From positions 18,793-82,792 of the forward strand of contig NZ_FOTM01000018.1 in assembly GCF_900114565.1 (NCBI RefSeq): a stretch of 64,000 nucleotides of DNA, given 5' to 3'. The notes under the pieces were generated by a model, which saw nothing but the letters and a program-made list of their open reading frames with translations, was not told where the DNA came from and ran no database searches. A program made the translations under genes and the position numbers. Source of the stretch: Leifsonia sp. CL147. Lineage in GTDB: Bacteria; Actinomycetota; Actinomycetes; Actinomycetales; Microbacteriaceae. Below are positions 1-8,636 of this stretch, piece by piece (positions within the stretch are counted from its first letter, which is position 1; each line of letters starts with the position of its first letter).

Positions 1-1
1 C

Positions 2-70
2 GCGATCGAATCCGGTGCCACTCCGGGCACGACAGCTCGCGACGAAGAGGACCGCGCCTTGGAGAGGTGA
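2..70 (+). CDS. possible C-terminal end of an upstream gene (partial)
   Basis: An open frame enters from the left edge and ends at a TGA at 68-70, giving a 22-residue acidic/basic tail (...RDEEDRALER). Codon use is compatible with the neighbours, but the stretch is too short to assign a family. It lies 113 bp upstream of the padR start. It may simply be chance reading in GC-rich DNA. Confidence 0.35.
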   Translation, partial: AIESGATPGTTARDEEDRALER

Positions 71-121
71 CGTGCCCGCTCTCGGTTGAACTCAACGCTC
101 TCGCCTTCGTCCCCATCTGGC

Positions 122-163
122 TTGACGGCGAAATAGCCCGTGTCGTATATTCCTTCTGGAATA
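122..163 (+). promoter_or_regulatory. promoter and operator of the padR-MFS operon
   Basis: TTGACG at 122-127 and TATATT at 146-151 are separated by 18 bp, a good sigma70-type promoter. A perfect inverted repeat TATTCC-TTCT-GGAATA at 148-163 overlaps the -10 box. PadR repressors of exporters normally bind palindromes at their own promoter, so autorepression is inferred from position. Confidence 0.6.
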
Positions 164-183
164 ACCACGAGAGATCGAGAGAG

Positions 184-789
184 ATGTCCGAACCCCGAAC
201 GCTCACCCCACTCGCCGTCGCTGCGCTCGCGCTGCTCGCCGAGCGTCCTTCGCATCCCTACGAGATGTACCAGACGCTCATGCAGCGCTCCGAGGACCGG
301 CTGGTCAAGGTGCGTCCGGGGTCGCTCTACCACACGGTGGATCGACTGGAGGCGCACGGCTTCGTCCGCGCCACCGGCACCGAGCGGGAGGGCAATCGGC
401 CGGAGCGGACCACTTACGAGATCACCGACAGCGGGACCAGCGCTCTCGGCGAGCGCATCACCGACATCATCGGCACGCCCATCAACGAGTACCCCGAGTT
501 CCCCCTCGGGCTCGGTGAGGCGCACAACCTGCCGGTCCAGACCGTGATCGCGCTGCTCCGCAAACGCGTCTCGCTCATCCGGGCCGACACCTCGATCCTG
601 GATGACGCGGTCGCCCACATGACCGAGCGCGGACTCCCCGCGAAATTCTGGCTGGATGTGCGCTACCAGCGAGCTCTCGCCGCGGCCGACGTGGAAATCC
701 TGGAAACCCTGATCGCAGACCTCGAGGCAGGCGTAGTGTCCTGGTCCGAGGACACGCACGGAGAGAAGACCTCATGGAACGCCAACTGA
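184..789 (+). CDS. PadR family transcriptional regulator
   Basis: A 201-aa PadR-type repressor. An N-terminal winged-helix domain (about residues 8-90) carries the typical HPYEMYQTL and GSLYHTVDRLE segments of the recognition helix and wing. It is followed by a helical C-terminal dimerisation region of the kind found in the longer PadR (VirR-like) subfamily. The frame is open upstream to 67, but ATG 184 is chosen because the PadR fold starts there and a purine-rich GAGAGAG precedes it. The gene overlaps the downstream DHA2 exporter by 16 bp, so the two are co-transcribed. The likely role is ligand-responsive repression of the exporter; the ligand cannot be read from sequence. Confidence 0.9.
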   Translation: MSEPRTLTPLAVAALALLAERPSHPYEMYQTLMQRSEDRLVKVRPGSLYHTVDRLEAHGFVRATGTEREGNRPERTTYEITDSGTSALGERITDIIGTPINEYPEFPLGLGEAHNLPVQTVIALLRKRVSLIRADTSILDDAVAHMTERGLPAKFWLDVRYQRALAAADVEILETLIADLEAGVVSWSEDTHGEKTSWNAN

Positions 790-2531
790 AGCCGTGGCCC
801 GCCCTCTGGGCGCTCGTCATCGGGTTCTTCATGATCCTGATCGACACGACCATCGTGTCCGTCGCCAACCCGTCGATCATGAAGGGACTGAACCTCGGCA
901 CCGACTACAACGCCGTCATCTGGGTCACGAGTGCCTACCTGCTCGCCTACGCCGTCCCGCTGCTCATCACCGGACGCCTGGGAGACCGGTTCGGCCCGAA
1001 GAACCTGTACCTCGTCGGCCTCGTGATCTTCACGCTCGCCTCGGCCTGGTGCGGCTTCGCGGGCCAGATCGGCTTCCTGGTCGCCGCGCGCGTCGTGCAG
1101 GGCCTCGGCGCCTCGCTGATGACGCCGCAGACGATGGCCGTCATCACCCGTATCTTCCCGCCGGACCGGCGCGGCGCGGCGATGGGCCTGTGGGGTGCCG
1201 TGGCGGGCGTCGCCACACTGATCGGCCCGCTGCTCGGCGGCGTGCTCGTCGACAGCCTGGGCTGGGAGTGGATCTTCTTCATCAACGTCCCCGTCGGCAT
1301 CGTGGCATTCATCCTCGCCGTGCGCCTCGTACCCAAGCTGCCGACGCACACCCACAGCTTCGACATCCTGGGTGTGGTCCTGTCGGCGATCGGCATGTTC
1401 CTGCTGGTGTTCGGCCTGCAGGAGGGCGGCACCTACGACTGGGGCGTCATCTGGGGCCCGATCTCGGTGTGGGGCCTCATCATCGCCGGCCTCGTCGTGC
1501 TCGCCGCCTTCGTCGTCTGGCAGGCGCGGAACAAGAAGGAGCCCCTGCTGCCGCTCCCGCTGTTCCGGGATCGCAACTTCTCGCTGTCCAACGGCGCGAT
1601 CACCACGGTGGGATTCGCGGTCACCTGCATGGCACTGCCGCTCGTCTTCTACTTCCAGACGGTGCGCGGCCTGACCCCCACGGAGTCAGCCCTGATGCTC
1701 GCGCCGATGGCGGTCTTCTCGGGTGTGCTGGCGCCCTTCGTCGGCAAGCTGATCGACAGGGTCAACCCGCGGAACATCGCGACGCCCGCGCTGCTGCTGT
1801 TCGCGTTCTCGCTGTTCCTGTACTCGCGGATGCTGACTCCGGACGTGAACATCTTCCTGCTGCTCATCCCGAGCGGCATCCTCGGCATCGCCATGTCGGG
1901 CGTCTGGGGGCCGATCTCCACGACGACGACCCGGAACCTGCCGATGAACCAGGCGGGCGCGGGCTCCGGGGTGTTCAACACGACGCGCCAGGTCGGCGCG
2001 GTGCTGGGCAGCGCATCCATCGCCGCCCTCATCTCGGGCCGCCTCGCCGTCGACCTCCCGAAGCTGCCGGGTGGCGCGACTCCCTCGGGCGCGAGCACAG
2101 GGACCGAGCTGCCGCAGTTCCTGCACGCCGGCTTCACGCAGGCGATGTCCGAGGCGCTCCTGCTGCCCGCCGCTGTTGCGCTCCTCGGCGCACTGGTGGT
2201 GGTGTGGTGGGAGCGGCCGAAGCCGCGCGCTTGGGCCGCCCCCGCCGGCGTCGGTGCGCCTGCGGCGGTCGGTGCGCCTGCGGCGGCTGGTGCGCCTGCG
2301 GCGGTCGGTGCGCCTGCGGCGGCCGGTGCGCCTGCGGCGGTCGACGCCCCCGCCGGCGTTTCCACCGCCGTCCCCGACGCAACGGCGACCACGCACGGCT
2401 CGCACGCCGCGCCCGTCCCCGTGGATGCCGTTCCGCACCGCTCGCACGCAGTGGACGCAGCGCCGTCGACGGAGGTCCGCCCCGGAGACGAGCCGCGGCA
2501 CGGCGCGCACGCCGCTCCCATCGCCGACTGA
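774..2531 (+). CDS. DHA2 (EmrB/QacA-type) MFS drug exporter
   Basis: A 585-aa proton-coupled multidrug exporter of the 14-TM DHA2 class. The first helix contains the family motif around LIDTTIVSVANPSI, and the loop after TM2 has motif A (GRLGDRFGPKN). TM segments continue to about residue 480. The C-terminal ~100 residues form a soluble Ala/Pro tail with five 18-bp tandem repeats encoding GAPAAV/A hexapeptides, followed by a His-rich stretch (THGSHAAP, PHRSHA, RHGAHA) that might bind metal. ATG 774 overlaps the end of padR, indicating translational coupling. The substrate is unknown; the PadR pairing suggests drugs or phenolics. Confidence 0.9.
   Translation: MERQLKPWPALWALVIGFFMILIDTTIVSVANPSIMKGLNLGTDYNAVIWVTSAYLLAYAVPLLITGRLGDRFGPKNLYLVGLVIFTLASAWCGFAGQIGFLVAARVVQGLGASLMTPQTMAVITRIFPPDRRGAAMGLWGAVAGVATLIGPLLGGVLVDSLGWEWIFFINVPVGIVAFILAVRLVPKLPTHTHSFDILGVVLSAIGMFLLVFGLQEGGTYDWGVIWGPISVWGLIIAGLVVLAAFVVWQARNKKEPLLPLPLFRDRNFSLSNGAITTVGFAVTCMALPLVFYFQTVRGLTPTESALMLAPMAVFSGVLAPFVGKLIDRVNPRNIATPALLLFAFSLFLYSRMLTPDVNIFLLLIPSGILGIAMSGVWGPISTTTTRNLPMNQAGAGSGVFNTTRQVGAVLGSASIAALISGRLAVDLPKLPGGATPSGASTGTELPQFLHAGFTQAMSEALLLPAAVALLGALVVVWWERPKPRAWAAPAGVGAPAAVGAPAAAGAPAAVGAPAAAGAPAAVDAPAGVSTAVPDATATTHGSHAAPVPVDAVPHRSHAVDAAPSTEVRPGDEPRHGAHAAPIAD
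2253..2342 (+). repeat. five 18-bp tandem repeats inside the MFS gene
   Basis: The unit GGTGCGCCTGCGGCGGTC occurs five times with one-to-two-base changes in its last positions (GTC/GCT/GCC). Being a multiple of three, it keeps frame and encodes an Ala/Pro linker. Copy number is likely to vary between strains. Confidence 0.9.
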
Positions 2532-2544
2532 CGCCCCGTCGGCT

Positions 2545-2623
2545 CCCACCCATCACCGAGTCCGCAGAGATTGCACGCGACACGCCGCGCGCGCCGTCAG
2601 TCTCTGCGGACTCGACGGTGGGG
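2545..2623. repeat. long inverted repeat, copy 1 of 6
   Basis: The core arms 2558-2573 and 2598-2613 (GAGTCCGCAGAGATTG against its complement, one G-T pair) lie in a larger imperfect palindrome. It fills the gap between the convergent MFS and VOC genes, 14 bp and 4 bp from the two stop codons. Related elements occur at 7223, 12547, 34753, 42001 and 44954. The position suggests a bidirectional terminator or mRNA-end stabiliser; no U-tract is present. Confidence 0.8.
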
Positions 2624-2627
2624 GCCC

Positions 2628-2996
2628 TCAGGGTGTGGGGCGGGTGAAGAGGTTGACGAGGTTGCCGTCGGGATCGCGGAAGAGCGTCGAGCGGTTGCCC
2701 CACGGCATCGTCGTCGGCGGAAGCACCACGTCCTCCGGCTGGAGACGCGAGAACTCCGCATCCACGTCATCCACCTGGAACTCGACGATGACCGAGTCGT
2801 TCGACGCGGGACGCGGAGCAGCCTCGCCCAGCATGGCCACGGTCTCCACGGCACCGATCGCCAAGGTCCCTCCGCCCACCTCGAACTGTGCGAACACCGG
2901 CGCGGGTCGCACAGCGGGGACGCCGGTCAGCTCCTCGTAGAAGCGAGCGAGACGATCGACGTCTGCGGTGACGATGCGGATGGATGCGAACTGCAT
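2628..2996 (-). CDS. VOC (glyoxalase/bleomycin-resistance fold) protein
   Basis: A 122-aa single-domain VOC protein, MQFASIRIVTADVDRLARFY at the start and FRDPDGNLVNLFTRP at the end, the usual beta-alpha-beta-beta-beta halves. ATG 2996 is chosen because CAGGAGG lies 4 bp upstream, although the frame stays open to 3272. Such proteins bind a metal and act as lyases, dioxygenases or antibiotic binders; nothing here fixes the substrate. It stands next to a second VOC gene on the same strand with an 83-bp gap. Confidence 0.85.
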   Translation of the reverse strand: MQFASIRIVTADVDRLARFYEELTGVPAVRPAPVFAQFEVGGGTLAIGAVETVAMLGEAAPRPASNDSVIVEFQVDDVDAEFSRLQPEDVVLPPTTMPWGNRSTLFRDPDGNLVNLFTRPTP

Positions 2997-3079
2997 GGTG
3001 CCTCCTGGAGCGGCGGTGGACGGATGTCCGATCACCCTGCCAGCGACCTCTGACACTGCAGCGGTCCGCACCGGCGAGG

Positions 3080-3958
3080 TCAGGCGACGACGCGCACCGC
3101 GTTCGCCCAGGGGTCCTCGAAGGCCAACGTGCGCCCGTCGTCCTGCGTCTGCACGCCGAAATGCCGCATCCTCTCGCCCAATGCGCCGAGGTCGTCGGCC
3201 GAGGGCACCCGGATCTCGACCTGACCGAGGCCGAGCGCAAGCCGCCGACGGCCGGCGCCTCGGCTGTTCCACGTGTTCATCGCCATGTGGTGGTGGTATC
3301 CGCCGGCACTCACGAACAGCGCAGAACCGCCGAGCGCGGCCGTCGCTGCGAAGCCGAGGCGATCCACATAGAACGCGCGCGCCGTCTCCACGTCGCCCAC
3401 CGACAGGTGCACATGGCCGACGGCTGCATCGCCGAATACCGGGAGCTCGTCGGTCCCGGGCTCGGCGAGGGCGGCACCGCGCTCGGTCAGGTGCTCGGAG
3501 AGGAAGGCGTTGGGGTCGAGGAACAGTGTCGCCATCTCGACCTGCCCGTGGGTCCAGCTCCAGAGGCTGCGGTCGCGATCCCAGTACAGCTCCACGCCGT
3601 TGCCCTCGGGATCGGTGAAGTAGAAGGCCGTGCTGACGAGGTGGTCCGCACTTCCGGTGAACGTGCCGGGCGCACGGCGAGCGACGGAGTACACGGCGGC
3701 GGCCAGCGCCTCCTGCGTGTCGAAGAGGATCGCCGTGTGGAACAGCCCCGCCTCGCCCGGACCCGCGTGCTTCAGCTCCGGCGCGTACTCCAGCACGACC
3801 GCCGGCGTTGTGCCGCGCCCGAGGATGACCCGGCCGCCCTCGGCCGCGAGCACCCGCAAGGTGACGGCGTCGCGGTAGTACGCCGTCATCCGGTCGAGAT
3901 CGGCGACGCGCAGAGTGACCGCGCCCATGGTGGAGTCTGCGGGGAGGAGTTCGGGCAC
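3080..3958 (-). CDS. two-domain VOC protein, CatE-like ring-cleavage dioxygenase
   Basis: A 292-aa protein with two VOC modules (about residues 10-130 and 165-285). It resembles the CatE-type catechol-2,3-dioxygenase group: TLRVADLDRMTAYYRD opens the first module and VGHVHLSVGDVETARAFYVD the second, with a later YHHHMAMNTW. His in HVHL and in the YHHH segment are the likely metal ligands of the second module. The start is uncertain: GTG 3958 has no clear ribosome-binding site and ATG 3928 would remove 10 residues. Extradiol dioxygenase activity is a family-based inference; no aromatic-degradation genes are adjacent. Confidence 0.75.
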   Translation of the reverse strand: MPELLPADSTMGAVTLRVADLDRMTAYYRDAVTLRVLAAEGGRVILGRGTTPAVVLEYAPELKHAGPGEAGLFHTAILFDTQEALAAAVYSVARRAPGTFTGSADHLVSTAFYFTDPEGNGVELYWDRDRSLWSWTHGQVEMATLFLDPNAFLSEHLTERGAALAEPGTDELPVFGDAAVGHVHLSVGDVETARAFYVDRLGFAATAALGGSALFVSAGGYHHHMAMNTWNSRGAGRRRLALGLGQVEIRVPSADDLGALGERMRHFGVQTQDDGRTLAFEDPWANAVRVVA

Positions 3959-4038
3959 ACCAGCATCAACCGCCGCGGCGTCGCCGTTATTTCACCGGTG
4001 AGGTCTGGATCGGCCGCCGGCCGGCCTTACTCGCGGAC

Positions 4039-4941
4039 TCACTCCCCGGTGAGGCGCTCCAGCAGCTCGCGGTACCGGGCAGCCGTCCGAGCAACGATGT
4101 CCGCCGGCAGCTCGGGCGGCGTGCCCGCCCTGTCCCAGTTCGCGGCCAGCCAGTCGCGCACGATCTGCTTGTCGAAGCTGGCCATCCGCTCCTCGGGGGT
4201 CTCGCCCGCCGCGTACGCGGCGGCGTCCCAGTACCGGCTCGAGTCGCTGGTCAGCACCTCGTCGGCGAGCGTGATCTCGCCCGTGACCCGGTCGGCGCCG
4301 AACTCGAACTTCGTGTCGGCGATGATGACCCCGCGAGCCTCGGCGATGGAGGCGCCGCGCCGGTAGACGTGCAGCGACAGCCGCCGCAGCTCCTCCGCCA
4401 CGTCGGGGCCGACCAGCTCGATGGTGCGCTCGAAGCTGATGTTCTCGTCGTGCCGGCCGAGTGGAGCCTTCCAGGCAGGGGTGTAGATCGGCTCCGGCAG
4501 CCGGTCGCCGTTGCGCAGGCCCGACGGCAGCGGGATGCCGCAGACGCTCTGCGACTCCCGGTACTCCGCCCATCCACTGCCGGTCAGGTAGCCGCGCACG
4601 ACGCATTCGATGGGGAACATGTCGAGCGGCTTCACCAGCATGGACCGGCCGGAGACCTCCTCCGGGATCCGCTCCACGACACGATCGCCGACGAGGGCGT
4701 GGTCCGGGATGAGGTGGTTCGGCACATCGTCCAGCCGGTCGAACCACCACAGGCTCAGGGTCGTGAGCAGTTCGCCCTTCCCCGGGATGCCGGGCTCGAG
4801 CACGTGATCGAAGGCGCTCACGCGGTCGCTGGCGACGACGAGCACGCTGTCCGTGTCGGCAAGACCGCTCGCGCCGGCCGGGACGAAGAGGTCCCGCACC
4901 TTCCCCGAATACACGTGGACCCATCCCGGAAGTTCGCTCAC
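4039..4941 (-). CDS. purC: phosphoribosylaminoimidazole-succinocarboxamide synthase
   Basis: A 300-aa SAICAR synthase, which joins CAIR and aspartate in step 8 of purine synthesis. Family landmarks are YSGKVRDLF (ATP-binding hairpin), VVASDRVSAFDHVL, PIECVVRGYLTGSGW and IIADTKFEFG. The length fits the actinobacterial enzyme. The start is taken as GTG 4941, aligning with the usual LPGW-x-HVYSGKVRD N-terminus; the frame is open further upstream, but that region has low-complexity Arg-rich translation and overlaps the SHOCT gene. purD, purF and purM lie within the next 8 kb, so this is part of a dispersed purine cluster. Confidence 0.95.
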   Translation of the reverse strand: MSELPGWVHVYSGKVRDLFVPAGASGLADTDSVLVVASDRVSAFDHVLEPGIPGKGELLTTLSLWWFDRLDDVPNHLIPDHALVGDRVVERIPEEVSGRSMLVKPLDMFPIECVVRGYLTGSGWAEYRESQSVCGIPLPSGLRNGDRLPEPIYTPAWKAPLGRHDENISFERTIELVGPDVAEELRRLSLHVYRRGASIAEARGVIIADTKFEFGADRVTGEITLADEVLTSDSSRYWDAAAYAAGETPEERMASFDKQIVRDWLAANWDRAGTPPELPADIVARTAARYRELLERLTGE

Positions 4942-4972
4942 CCGTCCATCGTAGGGGGAGGCGTGCCGGCGG

Positions 4973-5326
4973 CTACGCGAGCAGTCGTGTCTTGGCCGCC
5001 GTGAACTCGGCCTCGGTGAGCACCCCCTGGGCGTGCAGGGTGGCGAGCTGCTGGAGCTGGGAGGTGAGGTCGTTCCCCGGGGATGCTGCGGGTGGCGCAG
5101 GAGCCGCCGCCTGCTGTGCCTGTTGCTGTGCCGCCGCCTGTTGCGCGGCCGCCGCTTGCTCCGCCTGTTGCTGCGCGGCCGCCTGTTGCTGCGCGTCCGC
5201 CTGCGCATGCTCGTTCTGGCGGCGCTGCACGTTCCCGGACACCGCGGTCGCTGTGCCGGCGACGACCGCTGTGCCCGCGGCCATGCCGATCAGCCCGGGT
5301 CGTCCGCCTCGCCGGAACGGTGACAT
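4973..5326 (-). CDS. SHOCT-domain protein with Gln/Ala-rich linker
   Basis: A 117-aa protein. A short N-terminal hydrophobic segment (about residues 10-30, GLIGMAAGTAVVAGTATAV) is followed by a 45-residue Gln/Ala-rich low-complexity linker. The C-terminal SHOCT domain (LTSQLQQLATLHAQGVLTEA then EFTAAKTRLL) is a short motif common in actinobacteria with unclear function. ATG 5326 has a strong GAGGAGG 6 bp upstream, and that site overlaps the end of the upstream DUF6325 gene. The pair DUF6325-SHOCT is a recurrent actinobacterial operon; membrane anchoring is inferred. Confidence 0.85.
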   Translation of the reverse strand: MSPFRRGGRPGLIGMAAGTAVVAGTATAVSGNVQRRQNEHAQADAQQQAAAQQQAEQAAAAQQAAAQQQAQQAAAPAPPAASPGNDLTSQLQQLATLHAQGVLTEAEFTAAKTRLLA

Positions 5327-5337
5327 GATCGTCCTCC

Positions 5338-5784
5338 TCAACTCTCGTCGGTGTCGAGCTCGTAGTACGCGTCCGCCACCACCGCGTTCACGACAGGAGC
5401 CGGGATGCGCTCGCTCAGCAGCACCATGCCGCCCGCCTCGAAGAAGCGGCTCGACAACTGTCTCGCCCAGACATGTTCGAGGACGAGGATGGCCCCGGCC
5501 GAGCCGGGATCCAGGAACTCGGCGATCTGCTTCGCATCCTCCTCGGCGGCGAGACCCGAGGCCTCGACCGGAAGGTCGGCGAAGCCGAGGTCGTCGCCCA
5601 GCTCTGCCGGCTCGACGATCTCGACGCGCCCATCGTCGTGGCGCCGGACGATCACTAAGTCGAGCAGCCGGATCGTCCCCGTATCCAGCAGCTCGGCGAT
5701 CGCCCGGACCACGCCCTCCGACGGTCGGTCGCCGTCGAACCGGGCGAACAGGAACTCTGCCGGACCGTACTCGAACTCGGCCAT
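5338..5784 (-). CDS. DUF6325 family protein
   Basis: A 148-aa acidic protein that begins MAEFEYGPAEFLFARFDGDR and continues with IRLLDLVIVRRHDDG and GAILVLEHVWARQL. These match the DUF6325/DUF1269-like family, whose function is unknown and which is usually coupled to a SHOCT protein as here (11-bp gap). ATG 5784 is preceded by GGGAAGGGG; the frame extends to 5829 without a better site. The absence of a signal peptide suggests a cytoplasmic protein. Confidence 0.8.
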   Translation of the reverse strand: MAEFEYGPAEFLFARFDGDRPSEGVVRAIAELLDTGTIRLLDLVIVRRHDDGRVEIVEPAELGDDLGFADLPVEASGLAAEEDAKQIAEFLDPGSAGAILVLEHVWARQLSSRFFEAGGMVLLSERIPAPVVNAVVADAYYELDTDES

Positions 5785-5967
5785 CACTGCCCCTTCCCGG
5801 CGGTCGCATCCGATCGTCACGGGCACCATACTGCGCGGGTCGCCATCGGCGATATGCAGTAGCTCCAGACGGACGCGCCAGCGTGGATGTTCACGGTCAC
5901 ATTCCTAGAATGGAGGGTCGGCCGGCGCGGAGCGCCGCCGGGCGAGGACGGATCGAGGAGGACCGCG

Positions 5968-7212
5968 ATGGCTGAGATGAACTGGGCAGGCAATTACGAG
6001 TATCGAGCGGGGCGCATCGCGCGGCCGGAAACGGTCGAGGAGCTGCGCGAACTGGTCGTCGGTGCTCCGGCGGTCCGGGCGCTGGGCAGCAGGCACTCGT
6101 TCAACGACCTGGCGGACACGCCGGGGCTGCTCGTCAGCACCGCGGGACTGCCCGGCACCGTCCGGATCGACGAGGCGTCGCGCACGGTCACGGTCGGAGG
6201 AGGCGTCCGCTACGGAGACCTCGCCCGCGAACTGCAGGAGGCGGGATGGGCGCTGCACAACCTCGCCTCACTCCCGCACATCTCGGTCGCCGGTGCGATC
6301 GCCACGGCCACCCACGGCTCGGGTGACCGCAATGGCAACCTGGCCACGGCGGTCGCCGGGTTGCGCATCCTGAACGGTTCCGGCGAGCTCGTGGACCTGC
6401 GCCGCGGCGACGAGGGGTTCGACGGCGCCGTCGTCGGACTCGGCGCGCTCGGCGTGGTGACCGAGGTGACCCTCGAGATCCGTCCGACGTTCGACGCGCG
6501 TCAGCGCTTGTTCGGCGGAGTGCCATGGGATGCGGTGCTCGGCCGGCTCGACGAGCTCACATCCGCCGCGTACAGCGTGAGCCTCTTCACGACCTGGGAC
6601 GAGCCGTCGGTGTCCCTCGCCTGGCTCAAAGAGCTCGACGGAGCGGAATCCGCGATCGAGGACGACTTCTTCGGTGCGCCGGCTCTGACCGAGGCGCGGC
6701 ACATGATCCCCACGATGGATGTGCGGAACACCACGGAACAGCTGGGTGTGGCCGGCCCGTGGAGTGAGCGGCTCGCGCACTTCCGGTTCGAGTTCACACC
6801 CTCCAACGGCGAGGAGATCCAGTCCGAGTACCTGGTGCCGAGGTCACGGGCCGTGGAGGCGATCGAGGCGGTCCGTGCGCTCGCGCCGCTGGTCGCGCCC
6901 CTGCTGCAGATCACCGAGATCCGCACGGTCGCCGCCGACGACCTCTGGCTGTCGAGCTCGTACGGGACCGACGTCGTCGGCCTCCACTTCACCTGGGTGC
7001 GCGACCAGGCCGGCGTGGAGGCGGTGCTCCCGCAGGTCGAGGCCGCGCTCCTCCCGCTCGGCGCGCGCCCGCACTGGGGCAAGCTGTACCTCGATCGCGA
7101 GGGCGTCGTCCCCTCGCTCTATCCGCGCCTCGCCGACTTCGCCGCTCTCGCCGCGCGCTTCGACCCCGACGGCCGGTTCCGCAACCCCTTCCTCGCCCGG
7201 CTCCTCCCCTAA
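5968..7212 (+). CDS. FAD-dependent alditol oxidase (AldO/xylitol oxidase type)
   Basis: A 414-aa flavoprotein of the VAO/D-arabinono-lactone oxidase family. The N-terminal FAD domain contains ALGSRHSFNDLADT, where the His after SR is the residue that carries covalent FAD in Streptomyces AldO, and HISVAGAIATATHGSGDRNG. The C-terminal substrate domain ends KLYLDREGVVPSLYPRLADF. The length is close to the Streptomyces enzyme (about 418 aa). It should oxidise terminal hydroxyls of alditols such as xylitol or sorbitol and release H2O2. ATG 5968 has GAGGAGGACC upstream; an earlier in-frame start at 5887 lacks one. Xylitol oxidase and alditol oxidase cannot be separated from sequence. Confidence 0.88.
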   Translation: MAEMNWAGNYEYRAGRIARPETVEELRELVVGAPAVRALGSRHSFNDLADTPGLLVSTAGLPGTVRIDEASRTVTVGGGVRYGDLARELQEAGWALHNLASLPHISVAGAIATATHGSGDRNGNLATAVAGLRILNGSGELVDLRRGDEGFDGAVVGLGALGVVTEVTLEIRPTFDARQRLFGGVPWDAVLGRLDELTSAAYSVSLFTTWDEPSVSLAWLKELDGAESAIEDDFFGAPALTEARHMIPTMDVRNTTEQLGVAGPWSERLAHFRFEFTPSNGEEIQSEYLVPRSRAVEAIEAVRALAPLVAPLLQITEIRTVAADDLWLSSSYGTDVVGLHFTWVRDQAGVEAVLPQVEAALLPLGARPHWGKLYLDREGVVPSLYPRLADFAALAARFDPDGRFRNPFLARLLP

Positions 7213-7222
7213 GAACTTTCGT

Positions 7223-7296
7223 CCCTCCATCGAGTACACGAAGACTGCACGCGACACGCCGCTGAAGCGTGCAGTCTTCGTGTACTCGATGGAGGG
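7223..7296. repeat. long inverted repeat, copy 2 of 6 (perfect 29-bp arms)
   Basis: Arms 7223-7251 and 7268-7296 are exact reverse complements with a 16-nt loop. Core arm type A: GAGTACACGAAGACTGCAC. It starts 10 bp after the alditol oxidase stop and ends 5 bp before the purD stop, filling a convergent junction. It is likely to form a very stable hairpin in either transcript. Confidence 0.95.
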
Positions 7297-7301
7297 GAGG
7301 G

Positions 7302-8558
7302 CTAGGAGACCCGGGCGGCGATGTCGGTGCGGTAGTGGGCGCCCTCGAGGTGGATGTGTGCGAGGGCTTCGTAGGCGCGTGAGCGCGCCTCGGCGAAGCC
7401 GGTGCCGCGAGCGACCACGGAGAGGACGCGTCCGCCGGTCGCCAGGAGGGCGCCCGTCGCATCGTCGCGCGCGGTCGCGGCGTGCGCTATGGTCACCTCC
7501 GGTACGGCGGCGGCCTCCTCGAGGCCCGTGATCGCCCGGCCCGTCTGCGGAGCCTCGGGATAGCCCTCGCTCGCCAGGACGACGGTCACCGCGGTGTCCA
7601 GTGCGAACTCGGGACGCGGCAGCCGCCCGAGCCCGCCCGTCGATGCTGCGAACAGCAGCGTGGACAGGGGCGTGACGAGCCGGGGGAGCACGACCTGCGT
7701 CTCCGGGTCGCCGAATCGGGCGTTGAACTCGATCACGCGGATGCCCCGCTCGGTCAGGATCAGTCCGCAGTAGAGCAGCCCGATGAACGGCGTCTGCTCG
7801 CGGGCCATCGTGCGCACCGTCGGGAGGGCGATCGTCTCGATGACCTCGTCCACGAAACCGTCCGGCAGCCACGGCAGCGGCGAGTAGGCGCCCATCCCGC
7901 CGGTGTTCGGTCCCGCATCCCCGTCGAGGAGCCGCTTGTAGTCCTGCGCCGGCGACAACGGGAGCACGTCGTGGCCGTCGCTGAAGAGGAACAGCGACAC
8001 CTCCTGGCCGTCGAGGAACTCCTCGACGAGCACCCCGCCGTGACGCAGCCAGTGCGTGGCGTGCTCGACCGCCGCGTCGCGGTCCTCGGTCACCAGTACG
8101 CCTTTGCCTGCCGCGAGACCATCCGCCTTCACGACGTACGGCGCTCCGAAGTCGTCCAGCGCCTCCTCCGCCTCGGCGAGCGTCTCGGCGCGGACGGCCC
8201 GCCCGGTCGGGACGCCGGCCGCATCCATGATGCGCTTCGCGAAGGCTTTCGATCCCTCGAGCTGGGCGGCGGCCTTGCCCGGCCCGAACACCGGGATGCC
8301 GCGTGTCCGCAGAGGATCGGCGACGCCGGCGACGAGCGGCGCTTCCGGTCCGATCACGACCAGCTCGATGCCGTTCTCGATCGCGTACTCGGTGACGGCG
8401 ACACCGTCGAGCGGATCGAGGGTCGCATCCACCCGCACCTCCTGGGCGATGCCGGCGTTGCCGGGGGCGGCGACGATGTCGTGGCCGGCCTCCTCGGCGA
8501 GCAGCGCGGTGATGATGGCGTGCTCACGGGCACCGGAACCGAGGACGAGAATCTTCAC
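7302..8558 (-). CDS. purD: phosphoribosylamine-glycine ligase (GARS)
   Basis: A 418-aa ATP-grasp enzyme for step 2 of purine synthesis, ligating glycine to phosphoribosylamine. The N-terminal dinucleotide-like fold starts MKILVLGSGAREHAI; the ATP-grasp core includes FGAPYVVKADGLAAGKGV, and the family signature is FNARFGDPETQ. It begins with GTG at 8558, since the nearby ATG is out of frame, and there is no strong ribosome-binding site. A long hairpin separates it from the convergent oxidase. It is transcribed away from purF/purM. Confidence 0.96.
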   Translation of the reverse strand: MKILVLGSGAREHAIITALLAEEAGHDIVAAPGNAGIAQEVRVDATLDPLDGVAVTEYAIENGIELVVIGPEAPLVAGVADPLRTRGIPVFGPGKAAAQLEGSKAFAKRIMDAAGVPTGRAVRAETLAEAEEALDDFGAPYVVKADGLAAGKGVLVTEDRDAAVEHATHWLRHGGVLVEEFLDGQEVSLFLFSDGHDVLPLSPAQDYKRLLDGDAGPNTGGMGAYSPLPWLPDGFVDEVIETIALPTVRTMAREQTPFIGLLYCGLILTERGIRVIEFNARFGDPETQVVLPRLVTPLSTLLFAASTGGLGRLPRPEFALDTAVTVVLASEGYPEAPQTGRAITGLEEAAAVPEVTIAHAATARDDATGALLATGGRVLSVVARGTGFAEARSRAYEALAHIHLEGAHYRTDIAARVS

Positions 8559-8636
8559 GCCACCATGCTAGAGGGAGGGGATGCGCGGCTCCGGCCGCAG
8601 GGCGCCTCCGGCCGGCCCGGTGGCAGGATGGGACGC